A stretch of 64,000 nucleotides of DNA from NCBI RefSeq assembly GCF_029873635.1, contig NC_080418.1, positions 13,061,562-13,125,561 on the forward strand, written 5' to 3'. Positions 47,881 to 60,713 of this stretch are shown here, one piece after another. The position numbers and the translations under genes are program-made. Position 1 is the first letter of the stretch. Every line of letters starts with the position of its first letter. This DNA is from Malania oleifera (lineage: Eukaryota; Streptophyta; Magnoliopsida; Santalales; Ximeniaceae). The notes below the pieces were generated by a model, which saw only the letters and a list, made by a program, of their open reading frames with translations, had not been told where the DNA came from and did not search any database.

Positions 47881-48109
47881 TTGTTTATGCTGAAAATTGA
47901 GTTAAAAATCCAGGTTTCAGCTATTTATAGAGCCAGATTCGTCGACGAGACACGTCACCTCGTCAACGAGTTATGTAGAAAGTTTGTCGACAAACCTACA
48001 CCCTCGTCGACAAGTTTCAGAATTCCAAAAACCCTCTCTTGGTATCTTCTCGTCGACAAAACGCCTGTGTTAGTCAACGAGGCCAGGAAAAATTTCTTGG
48101 GTTATTACA
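45974..48109 (-). repeat. 3' LTR of element L
   Basis: 2136 bp; its left end is TATAACAACC (decayed TGTAACGACC). It carries the GCCCGTAGGC block near 46640, donor-like CAGGGTAAGG near 47685 and AGGTAAGGGAAATATG near 47513, an (AG)n run at 47840-47877, and palindrome cores at 47941, 47962, 47986, 48006, 48052 and 48073 (spacings 21-24-20-46-21). Confidence 0.9.
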
Positions 48110-48347
48110 TTCTCCCCTCCTTATAAAATTTCGTCCTCGAAATTTACTATTTGTATCATACATCGTTCTCTGAGGAAAATGGTCTACTTATTTTATTACT
48201 TACCCTCACTTATGGCGAAGGAATACCGTGGTTACATTCCAAATTATGGGAGATTACACATAAAAAACTAATAACTACTTTTATCTATTCAATACATGTA
48301 CCTGCAAAAGAAACACTATCTAGCTATTATAATTTACCTGATTACCT

Positions 48348-51300
48348 CTAAACCTCTTGAAACAACTCCTGGTATTTCTATCTCATTTGCTCCTCGAGCT
48401 CCCAAGAAGCTTCCTCTAAAGAATGATTCTTCCACAAAACTTTTAGTAGCTGAATTTCTTTAGTGCGTAATTCTTGTATCTTTTTGTCTAATATCTGTAC
48501 TGGTGCTTCTTCATAAGCTAATTATGTGGGATGGATCTGAGACGTATTTCCTCAACATAGTAACATGAAACACGTCATGTATTCTAGATAAAATTGGCGG
48601 CAGAGCTAGCCTATAAGCAACTGACCATATTTTTTCTAATATCTCAAAAGGGCAAATATACCTAGAGCTTAACTTGCCCTTCTTTCCAAACCTCATAATC
48701 CCTCTCAGAGGAGCTACCTTTAAGAGTAATCGGTCTCCCACGTCAAACTCTAATTCTCGACGATGAGTGTCTACGTAGCTTTTCTATCGACTCGGTGCGG
48801 TACTGATTCTTTCTTTAATTAGTTGGACATTTTCATACGCTTTCTAAACAATCTCTGAACCCAAAACTCGCCTCTAGCCTACCTCATTCCAGAAAAGAGG
48901 AGAACGACATCTCCTGCCATACAGTGCCTCGTACGGAGCCATGACGATACTAGCATAGTAGCTGTTATTATGAGCAAATTCAACTAGTGGTAGAAACTGA
49001 GTCCAGCTACCCCTAAAATCTAGCACGCATGCATGAAGCATATCTTCTAATGTCTAAATCGTCCTCTCAGTCTGACCATCTGTCTGGGGATGGAAAGCAG
49101 TGCTAAATGCTAACTGTGTACCCATAGCCTCTTGGAAACTTTTCCAAAATCGTGAAGTGAACCGAGGATCTCAGTCCAAGACTATAGATATCGGTACCCC
49201 ATGGACATGAACTATCTTTTGAACATATATTTCTGTCAATCTGTCCATGGAATAGCCAACTTTAATAGGGATGAAATGGGCGGTCTTCGTCAGACGATCT
49301 ACAATCACCTAAATTGCATTCAATCCCTATCGCATCAGTGGTAATCCCGTAACAAAATCCATGGAAACGTGATCCCACTTCCACTCTGGAATAAAGAGTG
49401 GCTGGAACTATCTTGCTGGTCTCTAGTGTTCAGCCTGAACCTGCTGGCACGTCAAACACTGCTGTACAAACTCGGCTATCTCCCTATTCATTCCACTCCA
49501 CCAAAAATACTCTCGCAGATCCCGATACAATTTAGTGCTACCTGGATGTATGATGTATAGGGATATGTGAGCCTCTCCAATATAGTTCTCCTGATCTCGG
49601 TATCCACAGGAACACATAACCTAGTATGGAATCGTAGGGCTCCATCATCTGATATATTGAACTCCTTTTCCTAACCATCCCGCACTTTAGTCATTACCTT
49701 CGCCAATTCTGTGTCATCACCCTGAGCTGCTTTAATTTTCTCGTATAATGTACGTTGTACAACCAGGATGGCAAAAAATGCCTGAGGATTATCTTCTACT
49801 AACTCTATGCTAAGACTCTCCAAATCTATCAGGATCGGATGCTAAATCTCCATGGCCCAGTGCTGGTCCCACTAATTTCCTGCTTAGAGCATCTGCTAGC
49901 ACATTTGCTTTCTGTGGGTGGTAATTAATAATGTAGTCATAATCTTTAATAAGTTCTAGCCACCTTCTTTGCCTCATATTCAATTCTCTCTAGGTGAAGA
50001 AATATTTTAGGCTCTTGTGATCCGTGAAGATTTCGCATTTTTCACCATACAGATAATGCCTCCAAATCTTAAGAGCGTATACCACTGCAGCTAACTCCAA
50101 ATCATGCATAGGATAATTCTTCTCATATTCTTTAAGCTGTCTAGAAGCATATGCGAGAACCCTGTCGTGCTATATTAATATGCATCGAAGACCCTTCAGG
50201 GACACATCACTGTATATCACAAACCCATCCTCCCCTGAGGGGATAGCCAACACTAGGGCAGTCACCAACCTCTGCTTCAATTCCTGAAAGCTCTACTTAA
50301 AATCATTAGTCCATTTAAACCTTGCATTTTTCCTCGTGAGTCGCATCAACGGACTTGACAAACTGGAGAAAACATCCACAAAGCGTCGATAATAACCTGC
50401 TAAACCCAGAAAACTCCTAACTTCTTGAACATTACCAGGTCTTACCCAATTTACCACTATCTCTATCTCACTCGGGTCAACAGATACACCTGCCTTAGAG
50501 ATCACATAGCCAAGAAAAGAAACCTGCCTCAGCCAGAATTCACATTTCTTAAATTTCGCATACAGTTTCCTCTCTCTCAATGTCTGCAATACCAACCTCA
50601 AATGATGCTCATGCTCCTCAAAACTTTTTGAGTAGACCAGTATATCATCAATGAATACAACCACAAACTGGTCCAGGTACTCATGAAACACTCGATTCAT
50701 TAAATCCATAAACACCACCAGTGCGTTAGTCAACCCAAATGGCATCACTAGGAACTTGTAATGCCTATATTTTTTTTGAAACACCATTTTTGAGACGTCC
50801 TCTACCCTTACTCTCACCTGATGATAACCTGACCGAAGGTCAATTTTAGAATAGACCTGGGTCCCCTAGAGCTGATCAAACAAATCTTCGATCCTTGGAA
50901 GAGGATATTTATTCTTAATTATCAGTTTATTTATTTCCCTATAATCTATACACATCCTCATAGTCTCATCTTTCTTTTTCACAAATAAAACTGGTGCTCC
51001 TTAGGGCAACACGTTGGGCCTGATAAATCTCTTATCCAATAATTCCTACAATTGATCTTTTAACTTTTTTAACTCGACAGGGGCCATTCGATAAGGAGCT
51101 TTAGATACTGGCGCTGACCCCGGTGGAAGATCCACAGCAAACTCAACTTCACGGTCTGGTGGAAAACTAGGTAATTCTTTTGGAAATACATCTGGAAATT
51201 CTCTGACCACAGGGATATCAGTTTGTTTCAATTCTTCTTTTGGCAATTCCTTAATGTAAGCGACAAATCCTTGGCAGCCTTCTTGAATCAATTTTCTCAC

Positions 51301-51839
51301 CTGAATGGCCGATACAAGCTATGGCGAAGAACGTACCCGCGAACCAAGAAATCTGTATTCTCACTCGCCTGGAGGTCTGAAAATCACTTCTTTCAAATGA
51401 CAATCAATACTAGCATGATTGATTGCCAACCAATCCATACCCAGAATTATGTCAAACCCCTGCATATCTAATACCACCAAATCAGCTGGTAGCGTCTTTC
51501 CCTGAATAGTCATTAGAAAGTCCCTAAGTATCCTCCTGCATCTCGTCACTAACCTAGTCGGCGTAACTACAGCCAACCCAATATTTAACAATTATGCCTC
51601 ATACCCCGTTAATTTTGCATATGTCGATGAAATAAAAGAGTGGGTGGCACCTGTATCAAACAAAACAACAGCTATAAATGAGAAAGCGATAAAGGTACAT
51701 GTAACTACATCTCCAACTACATCGGCGTCACCCGGCGACAATGTGTACACTTTCATCGGTGCAGTGTTCCTCTACTGTCCTCCACAAGGCGCCTGATAAC
51801 CACTCCTGTACGATCTAGGAGCTGGTGCCTGAGCTGGAA
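48348..51839 (-). pseudogene. pol: pol of element L: protease, RT, RNase H, integrase, chromodomain
   Basis: From high to low coordinates. The protease has LFDTGATHSFISS near 51640 (catalytic DTG intact) and DMQGFDIILGMDWLAI near 51450. RT spans about 51050-50300 with [23 protein letters not shown] and an intact FIDD near 50645; stops are TAG near 50865 and other single sites. RNase H spans about 50250-49870. Integrase follows, with an HPGSTKLYRDLREYFWWSGM- and CLTCQQVQAEH-type HHCC finger (49430-49600), the core, then GPFEI-like and RNHSLEEASWELEEQM chromodomain segments ending at the stop 48348-48350. It would reverse-transcribe and integrate the element, with the chromodomain directing insertion. 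Broken by a handful of stops. Confidence 0.87.
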
Positions 51840-52767
51840 ATCTCTAACACGACCAAGATCTATGCCTGGGTCTCCCACAATAGTAGCAAACATCCTCTCC
51901 CATTCTGCATTCACCTGGATGTCTACGGCCACACCTAGGAAAGGTAGGAACAGCCTGTCCACCCTGAAAACCACCACAGCCCGTCATTCGTCCCTGACCA
52001 CCTCCATATCGATCTCCTCTCCATGGTCCTCGACTAGAGCTCACCTGTAAATCCTGAGACGTAGATCTCTTCCTCTGACCCTGAGCTGCAGCACTCCTCT
52101 GCATACCATTCTCAATAATAGCAGCTCTATCCACCACTTCTGCAAACGTTTGAGCCCGAAAGCCAATAACTTGCTCAAATAAACTCTAATTCAAACCTTC
52201 TTCAAACTTCCTTACCTTTTTCTCATCGCCTGGTGTCAAATATGGGGCGAAACGGTACAACTCAAGAAATCGCGCAGCATACTGTGTCACTGTCATCAAC
52301 CCCTAAGTCAGATGCAGAAATTTTGCTGCCTTTGTGCTCTGAACGATAGCAGGGAAATATCGCTCGAAGAATAATTCCTTGAACCGATTCTATGACACTG
52401 GCACTGGATCCGGCCTCTGCTCCTCAATCACCTGTACTAATATCCACCAGCGCTTTGCTTCTCCTGTCAGTTTAAACGACGCAAATGCCACTTTATGCTC
52501 GTCTGTACATACCAGTATTGCTAAAATCTCCTCTATGTCCTGAATCCAATTCTCAGCTACAATCGGGTCAGGCCCTCCAGCAAAAGAAGAAGGCTTCATT
52601 CGTGTAAACTGCTCGATCATGCAGCTACGTTCTCCTCTGCTCCTGGCCATCTCAGCCATCACCTATTGGGAGACCCTGCGTAAAATGGCATCTGTATCTC
52701 CACCTCCCATACTGGAGGGTCCTGGTCTATCACCTCCAGCATCGATGCCACTGCTACCCAGATCCAT
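51840..52767 (-). pseudogene. gag: gag of element L
   Basis: Starts at ATG 52767 (MDLGSSGIDAGGD), preceded by an acceptor-like TATTTTCAAG, the same context as gag of element F. The frame continues with GGGDTDAILRRVSQ, one TAG where relatives have Gln, then VMAEMARSRGE, the PSSFAGGPDPIVAENWI block and KLTGEAKRWW. The C-terminal zinc knuckles lie near 51870-51940: the first is FPRCGRRHPGEC (first Cys lost), the second CYYCGRPRHRSWSC fits CX2CX4HX4C. It is close to intact compared with the other gag copies here. Confidence 0.82.
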
Positions 52768-53074
52768 CTTGAAAATACAAAGAACGCTTTTTCAGAATCT
52801 TATTTCCCGCACAGATCTAATTTATCTTATTCAACTAAAATCTCAGTTTCTCTATTAGTAACTCCCTTGTTTTTACCCAAAAATTAAATCCTGCAACCTA
52901 AACACATGACTCATTGATAGTTTACTATAATTTTCCTGAAATCGTCACCCTAATAAAAACACAGAAACCACCACAAAAATCCTATATTTAGACCACAGAG
53001 CAAACCTCAAATTCTTTCCTATTTTCTAGTATTGTATATACTGCATTCTAGAGTCTACAGAACCTAACAACCTA

Positions 53075-53087
53075 GGCTCTGATACCA
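53075..53087 (-). other. Primer-binding site of element L
   Basis: The minus strand reads TGGTATCAGAGCC three bases from the 5' LTR end, an exact match to the plant Met-tRNA primer site. Confidence 0.9.
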
Positions 53088-53090
53088 AAC

Positions 53091-54167
53091 TGTAACGACC
53101 TGTTATTTCTTTAATATTATTTTTTTTATATTCATATACACAAATATTCTTTGTTCATAATACTACTGATAATTTCTCAAGCTCAAATGAGCACTAAAGA
53201 AACTCTATGCACCATACGTATCTAAGCAGCGGTATACAAAAACTGGGAACTACTATATACAATACCAAAAAGCTACCCTGTCCTGAAATATATATAGATT
53301 TACAATACAAAAATATCCAATGACGTCACTATAATCTGAAAACTATCCCAAAACACTGCTATCTTAAAAATACCTACCCTTTCCTATATGGTAATACAAG
53401 CTAATCACTATCCAGGAGCCTGATCCGCTCGCCTAACTAGATCTTCTGAAAAATAATAAGTCACTGGGATGAGTCGGCGCTCAGTAAGAGGAAATATGCT
53501 ATTACTAGTGTGTGGCGGCTGAGTTACACATTTGAAAAACTAAAATAATATTGTTGCTGTAATCTGAGTAAGCTGATAAACTGTATAGAATATATGGGAT
53601 ATAATTTAAAACATAGTTGTGTGTTTGAATTTTCTATCTAAAGGTACTGCTAATGTAATAGTATAAACTGCTGCTGTATGATATATTTGTACATAGGAAC
53701 TTCTGTTATACCCTGGGATCTGTATATCCTGATATATCCCCTCATGATAGGGTTATGCGGCCCGTAGGCTGGACTTACTCTGGTTGGCCTACCAGGCAAG
53801 TCAATCTAAATCTCTAACATCCGCCAATATGTGTAAATCTAGCCCACTGCAATCACTCCGGTCCACCTTTAACCTCTATCATCGTCTAATCGGCTACCTC
53901 AACCCAGCATGTAGGGGAGACTACAATCTCTCCTCGCACGGTTAGACGGAATCCACATACTATCTAAGTCATATGGTTGCCCGTGTCTGAAATAGCAACG
54001 GTATCGTGCTCTGCTATATATCTCTGTCTATAATATCCACAGGGGTATGATATCGTGTAATTCTGTATACATATATAAATATATAATCATCTTGCTGCTT
54101 TTAACATGATTTCAAAAACAACCATAACACTATAATTCTGAGTTGTATTATCTAAGATATCTGACTA

Positions 54168-54212
<45 letters not shown>

Positions 54213-55243
54213 CTGTCTGTATCATCTGTGATTTTTGTCTGTACAATCTGTAATATCTCTATAAAATATTTGCATATAATATTTGTATATTCTATATATA
54301 ATATATGTAATCTTTGAACAATCTAACTATAGCATCTTGATGCTATAATTGCATAATCTGTCTGAATAAACTGTCTAAGTGTTATGGTTTAGAAATCATG
54401 TTATTCTGAGAAATATTGTAAGTCTCATTCATTGTTATAATCTGTATAACTGAACATCTGTAATACTGTAAAATCTACATACTATACTATAATAAACTCA
54501 TGCCACACATTTGGATAATCAAAATCTCAGGCTCAATTTCTGTAATTCTGTTGTAAAAATAGTATTCATGCTATTCTAGAAAAATAATTTGATTTGCATG
54601 CTTGTAAATACATATTCATATTCTTTTAAAATATATAACGAAATCTCTAGCATAGCATATTTCAATTACCTAAACTTTGGAAAACCCCTATTGTACTCTG
54701 GCCCTATACCCGCAGGGCTCCCTGCTCAACATCCTGAAAACAACATCCCTTAGAAAAAAATATCAGTATTTTTTCTACATGCAACATTTCTTATAACTGT
54801 AGGAAAAGCTAATCCTGAATAAATTGTCTTACCCTAAAACTGGGATGAATTTCAAACTATCTCTACCAATGTTCAGTTCCGGCAGACTTGTAAAGAACTT
54901 CGCCAAGAGCGTTATGGTGACCTCAGATCTTCAATTCAATAAGAAATGGAGCTAAGATCTAAGAGAGAAGGGGATGGGTGCGTTTTAGAGAGAGAGAGGA
55001 ATTTTCTGTGCTGAAAATTGAGTTAAAAATCCGAGTTTCAGCTATTTATAGAGCTGGATTCGTCGACGAGACACGTCACCTCGTCGAAGAACCTACACCC
55101 TCATCGATGAGACTTCCAAAAACCCTCTCTAGGTATCTTCTCGTCGACGAGATGGGTCTTCATCGACAAGATCCTGAAAACCCTCGTCAACAAAACCCCC
55201 GTGTTCGTCGATGAGGACTGGAAGAATTTCTTGAGTTATTACA
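53091..55243 (-). repeat. 5' LTR of element L
   Basis: 2153 bp, TGTAACGACC to GTTATTACA. It contains the full module including TTTTTCAG (minus strand near 53440), the GGTTATGCGGCCC block near 53750, a (TA)n run at 54178-54207, and palindrome sites near 55063 and on to about 55212. One part of the array (about 55090-55120) is shortened relative to the 3' LTR. Confidence 0.9.
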
Positions 55244-55248
55244 GTGCT

Positions 55249-55817
55249 GGTGGCAACCCCGTCACAAAGTCCATAGATACATGATCCCACTTCCACTCTG
55301 GTATGAAAAATGGCCACAACTGGCCCACCGGCCATGGTGCTCAACTTTTACCTGCTAGCACGTCAAACACTGCTGTACGAACTCGGCAATTTCCCTCTTC
55401 ATGTCGCTCCACCAGTAAAACTCTCGCAGATCCCTATACATTTTAGTACTACCTGGATGAAGTGTGTACAAGGACCTATGAGCCTCCTCTAAAATCGTCC
55501 TTCTGATATCAGCATCTGCAGGCACACATAATCTAGTGCGGAATCACAGAGCTCCGTCATTTGAGATACTAAACTCTTCCCCATGTCCATTCTACACCTT
55601 CTCGATCAACTCCACCAACTCCGCGTCATTCTTCTGGGTTGTCTTAATCCATTCCTGTAGAGTAGACTGCACTACCAAGATGGTAATAAATGTCTGAGGA
55701 TCACTTTCTACCAACTCTACACCGAATCTTTCCAGATCCATTTGGATCAGATGCTGAACCACCATAGCTGCCAATGTTGGTCCCACTGATTTCCTACTCA
55801 GAGCATTAGCTATCACT
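55249..55817 (-). pseudogene. pol: pol of element K, continued: integrase N-terminus and RNase H end
   Basis: Resumes K's integrase after L (GTGGCAACCCCGTCAC on the plus strand). It reads on the minus strand as the HHCC finger region (55330-55480) and, further right, the RNase H to integrase linker with [11 protein letters not shown] (55780 region). It is cut at 55817 by LTR M. The rest of K's RNase H, RT, protease and gag are not present to the right. Confidence 0.75.
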
Positions 55818-56764
55818 GTAACAACCTACTTAAATTACCTTACAATTAATCACATATAATATATATGGTCAACCCGCACCCATGGGTAATGGGGACGCAC
55901 CTGGCATACACAGCAGAAACCTAAACAGCAGTAAATATAAATTACATCCATCAAACCATAAAATACATAATACTAGAGCCACCTACAATCCACAGTAATA
56001 CTGTATTCATATACAATCCCCAAAATATCCAAAAATATGTCTAGGATCTCGCAACAAAAATCTCCTGATCCTAGTACAAACTTACCCTCCTAACGGGGCA
56101 GTACCAAATTAACTCAACGGCGGCCTCAATCTGCCAGTCTTTCTAAGTTTATTGAAAATTTAATTAAGTTAGGGGTGAGACACCTCTCAATGAGGGAAAA
56201 TAAACTAAATACAGTTGTGTGGCAACATAAATATTTAATGCTAATATAGATATACAGTACATTTTGCATACCAGAAAACATTAATCATTTAATAACTGCA
56301 TAAACATATACTTTCATATTTCTAATAAATGATATTGTTCATGAAATGTCTAATATAGCTAATAATACTAAAAATTTGCCCAGGACGTTTAGCTAGCTGA
56401 TGTCATGTATTACCCCCCATGACGGGTTGTGCAGCCCGAAGACAGGACCCGACAATGGCTAGCCGACCACTGCCAAGTCAAAAATGTCTGTAAGTATGAT
56501 GGGCCCGCCACACCCTGGTCCGGACTACTAGGTGGACGTCTATAACTCTACACTAAAAGCCACACAACTATTCATCTCCCACCCCCTTTACTAGCAAGGG
56601 CGGTTAGCACAAGTCTGAAACATAATAATCTGATCTGTATAGCTACGGTACCGTGCTCCTAGAACTAAACTGAACTATCATCCAGGTTCTGATAATATAT
56701 AATACATGATAATATACAGTTTAACGTAAATAGATTGATAGCATTTTTAGTAATAGCCTAAATA

Positions 56765-56895
56765 CATATGGCCTTGTGCTGATTACTTTCATATCTGCGG
56801 CCTTGCATCGAACATTTCATAAATATGTCCTTGAGCTGAAATCATATATAATACACGGCCTTGCGCCGACTATCAATCACGGCCTTGTACCGAAC
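56765..56895 (-). repeat. Stem-loop repeat array in LTR M
   Basis: About five imperfect units; on the minus strand the best reads CGGC-GCAAG-GCCG, a 4-bp stem with the same GCAAG loop found in LTR F but with a different stem. The sister array in LTR N is at 58630-58735. Confidence 0.65.
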
Positions 56896-57651
56896 ATTTC
56901 ATACATATTATTCTGAATAAATAATATGTTTATCATGTATTTTGAAACCATAATGTACTGCAATATTCCATCATTTCTGAAAACATACCTTATTCATAAA
57001 ATTGTCATAACATAATACTTTTCACGTAAAATAATATTCATGCCACACATTGCTGAATAAAACCATACATTCTATTCTAAAATCATATTTTCTGGCATTT
57101 CTTACTAATACATGCATTTCAGTATCATAATAATATTTTCCCAAATATGTATTTTCTTAATAATATTCAGATATAATACATGTCTTCCTGAACATAATTC
57201 TTCTAATAATTTAATAATAATTTTCATAAAAAAAATAATTGTTTTAGTTTATTCCCTTACCTGATTTCTCAAAGAAACCCCCTAAATATCCTTGTCTTAC
57301 AGCCGTAGGGTTCCCCGCACAACACCCTGAAATCAACATTCCCCAGAATAGAAGTTCAGTATTTCTACGCGTACTATATTTTCTACAACTGTAGGGAAGG
57401 TCAATTACTAAATAAAAGTCTTACCCTGATTTTGAGATGGATTCCAAACTAGCTCCACCAACGATCCACTCCAACAAATTTGTAGAGAACTCTCCCAGGA
57501 GTGTCGTGGCGGCTTCAGATCATTGATCCAACTAAAAGCGGACCCAGAAAACTAGAGAGAAGGATGGGAAATCGAAGAGGAGAGAGGAGAGAATCTGCAC
57601 AAGAAATTTTGGCCAAAAATGAAGTTTTTTCCTATTTATACACTGGCCTTC

Positions 57652-57814
57652 GTCGATGAGCCACGTCACCTCATCGATGAGATTAAGAAGGACGTTCATC
57701 GACGAACATTTGCTTCTCATCGACGAAATTCATAGATAGGCAGATAGTCTCTCGGTACTTTCTTGTCGACAAAGCATACCCTTATCGACGAGCTCAATAT
57801 GTCACGTCGTCGAC
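57652..57814 (-). promoter_or_regulatory. Phased palindrome array in LTR M
   Basis: Cores near 57652, 57673, 57698, 57719, 57765, 57784 and 57809 (spacings 21-25-21-46-19-25). CCACGTCACC lies between the first two sites, CTCTCGGTACTT in the gap. Confidence 0.75.
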
Positions 57815-57870
57815 GAACGCGACCTGTAGTGCCCCCTTTTTAATTTCCTTTTTCTCCCTCTTTATTATTT

Positions 57871-59708
57871 ATATACAATCTCCAAAACACAAAATATTTA
57901 CATATCTAGGAACCCACAACATAAATTTCTTGTCCCTAGATCAAAACTTACCCTCCTAGTAAGGTAATATCACACTATCTCAACGACGACCTCGATCCGC
58001 CAGTCTTTCTGGATTTCCTGAAAATTAATTAATGTTAGGGCTGAGATACCTCTCAGTAAGGGAAAATAAATTAAATGCTGCTGTGTGACAATATGAATAT
58101 TTAGTGCTATAAAACATTTACAGTACATTTCATATGCTAGAAAACATTCATCATAATATACCAAATAATCATATACTTTCATAATTTTTAATAATTCATA
58201 CTGATCATGAAATGTTTGATATAACTAATAATAATGAAATTTACCTAGGATGAATAGCTAGCTGATGTCATGTATTACCCCCCATGACAGGTTGTGCAGC
58301 CCAAAGGTGGGACCCGACAATTGCTAGCCTTCCACTGCCAAGTCAAAATGTCTATAAGTACGATGGGCCCGCCACACCCTGGTCAAAACTGCCAAGTGGA
58401 CGTCTACAACTCTACACTGAAAGTCACATCGACTATCCATCTCCTACCCCCTCTACTAGTAAGGGTAGTTAGCAAAAGTCTGAACATAATCATCTGATCT
58501 GTATAGCTACGGTATCGTGCTCCTGAAATTGAACTAAACTATCATTCAGGTTCTGATAACATATAATACATGATAATATACTTTTCTAATATAAATAGAT
58601 TGATAGCATTTTCTGAAATAACATACATACATATGGTCTTACGCCAGTTTCTTTTATATCTGCGGCCTTGCGCCAAACATTCATAAATATGGCCTTGCGC
58701 CAGCTATCAATCACGGCCTTGCGCCGAACATTTCATACATATTATTCTGAATAAATAATTCATTTATCATGTATTTTAAAACCATAATGTACTGCATTAT
58801 TGCATAATTTCTAAAAACATACTTCATTCATAAAATTTACCATAACATAATACTTTTCTTGTAAAATAATATTCATACCACACGATGCTAAATAAAACCA
58901 TACATTTCATTCTAAAATCATATTTCCTATATAACAACAGTATTTTCTCAAATATGCATTTTCTCAATAATATTCAAATATAATACATGTTTTCCTAAAT
59001 ATAATTCTATTTATCAATTAATAATAATTTTCATGAAAAAATAACTGCTTTAACTCATTCCCTTGCATGATTAGTTGAAAAGAAACACCCCTAAAATATG
59101 CTGGTCCTGCCTTCGCAAGGTTCCCTATTCAATACACTGAAAATGATAACTCTCAGAACTAAATTTCAGTATTTTTCGGTGAATAACATTTCCTATAACT
59201 ATGGGAAGACCAATTTCTAAATTAATAGTCTTACCTTGATTTAGGGATAAATTTCAAACTAAGCCCACCAACGATCCACTCCAGGAGATATGCATAGAAC
59301 TTCCTCAGGAGTGTTGTGGTGGCTTCAGATCGTCGAACCGACGTAAATCCAACCTATAAACTTAAAGAGAATGGAGGGAAAACGAAGAGGAGAGAGAGTG
59401 TGGGTTTTGGGTTAAATTTTCTGCGTAAAATCTAAGTTTAGAACTATTAATACACTAACTTTCGTCGACGAGCCACGCCACCTCGTTGACAAGGTCAAGA
59501 AGGCAATTCGTCGACAAACTTCCCCCCTCATCGATGAAGTTCAAAGTCGCCCAAAACATCTTCTGGGTATCTTCTTGTCGACGAAGCACACCCTCGTCGA
59601 CGAGCCCAAAGTGCAACGTCGTCGACGAAGTCTGCTGCCGCCTTCTTTTATATTCTCATTTTATTCTCTCTTTTATATTTAAATACCATTATTCTTTGGG
59701 TCATTACA
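57871..59708 (-). mobile_element. LTR N, missing its 3' end
   Basis: Aligns with LTR M from about 56009 onwards and ends cleanly with GGGTCATTACA at 59708. Its palindrome cores are near 59464, 59485, 59510, 59530, 59577, 59596 and 59621 (spacings 21-25-20-47-19-25). The left 190 bp of the LTR is missing at the join. The right flank (AGTAT) does not match LTR M's left flank (ATCAC), so M and N come from two different insertions. Confidence 0.85.
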
Positions 59709-59713
59709 AGTAT

Positions 59714-60098
<385 letters not shown>

Positions 60099-60157
60099 CT
60101 ATACTACATGGATCAAAATCTTAGGCAACTAAAAAATAATATATTAAAAAAAAAGTT

Positions 60158-60478
60158 GATTAGATGAGAAAGTTAAGGTGGATGAATGATGTATCATTAA
60201 AAAATAAACTAAGAAATGAACAAATTCACAATAAGTTAAATATAATTTCTATAAATAAGATCAGAGAGGAACAATCAAACAATTTGGGCATCTGTAACAT
60301 ATGTTAAATAGTACATTAACTAGTTATTGTGAGAGGCAGTAGAAGTGGTAGAAATAAACCTAAAATAAATTCGGATGCAATAGTAAAAGTTTAATAGCCA
60401 CGAATTTGTCAAAAAATCTCTCATGATTATATAAATTGATGAAAAAAATTTATATAACTGAACCTACCTAACAAAAGA
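60158..60478 (+). pseudogene. LINE reverse transcriptase C-terminal relic (RTE-like)
   Basis: Plus-strand reading gives KLRWMNDVSLKNKLRNEQIHNKL followed, after a frameshift, by a QFGHL segment, then VRGSRSGRNKPKINSDAIVK and, at the end, a YITEPT segment. These match, in order, the end of plant RTE-type LINE proteins (LRWM..., RNE..I, WFGHVQ, GRGRPK, HIADP). It has stops and at least two frameshifts and no 5' part. The match is from memory of the family, not from a search. Confidence 0.6.
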
Positions 60479-60653
60479 CTGTTAATTTTTTTATACGCAT
60501 TAATAAAATTTTTATATAATTATTAGCTTTACAATTATAATATATCTTGTTTTGTAAATCATCAAATTCATATGCTATGGTGATTATTTTATTTCTAAAA
60601 ATAAACATTTCCCAAACACAATGAAAAAACTCCTCAATAACCAATTTGAGAAA

Positions 60654-60656
<3 letters not shown>

Positions 60657-60711
<55 letters not shown>
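60657..60711. repeat. (TA)n microsatellite
   Basis: Pure TA run of about 27 units. Confidence 0.95.

Positions 60712-60713
<2 letters not shown>

Larger units (their letters stand above)
45974..55243 (-). mobile_element. Element L: full-length Tekay/Del-type Ty3 retrotransposon inside element K
   Basis: 9270 bp with two full LTRs (3' LTR 45974-48109, 5' LTR 53091-55243), a perfect Met-type primer-binding site (TGGTATCAGAGCC, minus strand 53087-53075), gag, pol and a polypurine tract (minus strand 48125-48110). Target duplication is GTGCC (45969-45973) versus GTGCT (55244-55248), one mismatch, interrupting K's integrase. It is the best-preserved element here: protease DTG and RT FIDD are both intact, with comparatively few stops. 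The LTRs still differ at many positions by eye, so it is not a recent insertion. Confidence 0.93.
55818..57870 (-). mobile_element. LTR M, missing its 5' end
   Basis: Begins TGTAACAACC at 55818 within K's RNase H. It carries GTGAGACACCTCTCA near 56184, GGTTGTGCAGCCC near 56425, GAGCACGGTACCGTAGCT (minus strand) near 56645, a stem-loop array (56765-56895), donors near 57256 and 57418, and a seven-site palindrome array (57652-57814). About 30 bp of the expected LTR terminus is missing where it joins LTR N. Confidence 0.85.

Noticed and set aside
55818..59708. LTRs M and N as the two LTRs of one element that lost its interior
   Set aside because: The outer flanks do not match (ATCAC versus AGTAT), and the sequence right of N is not the continuation of element K, so two insertions must be involved.
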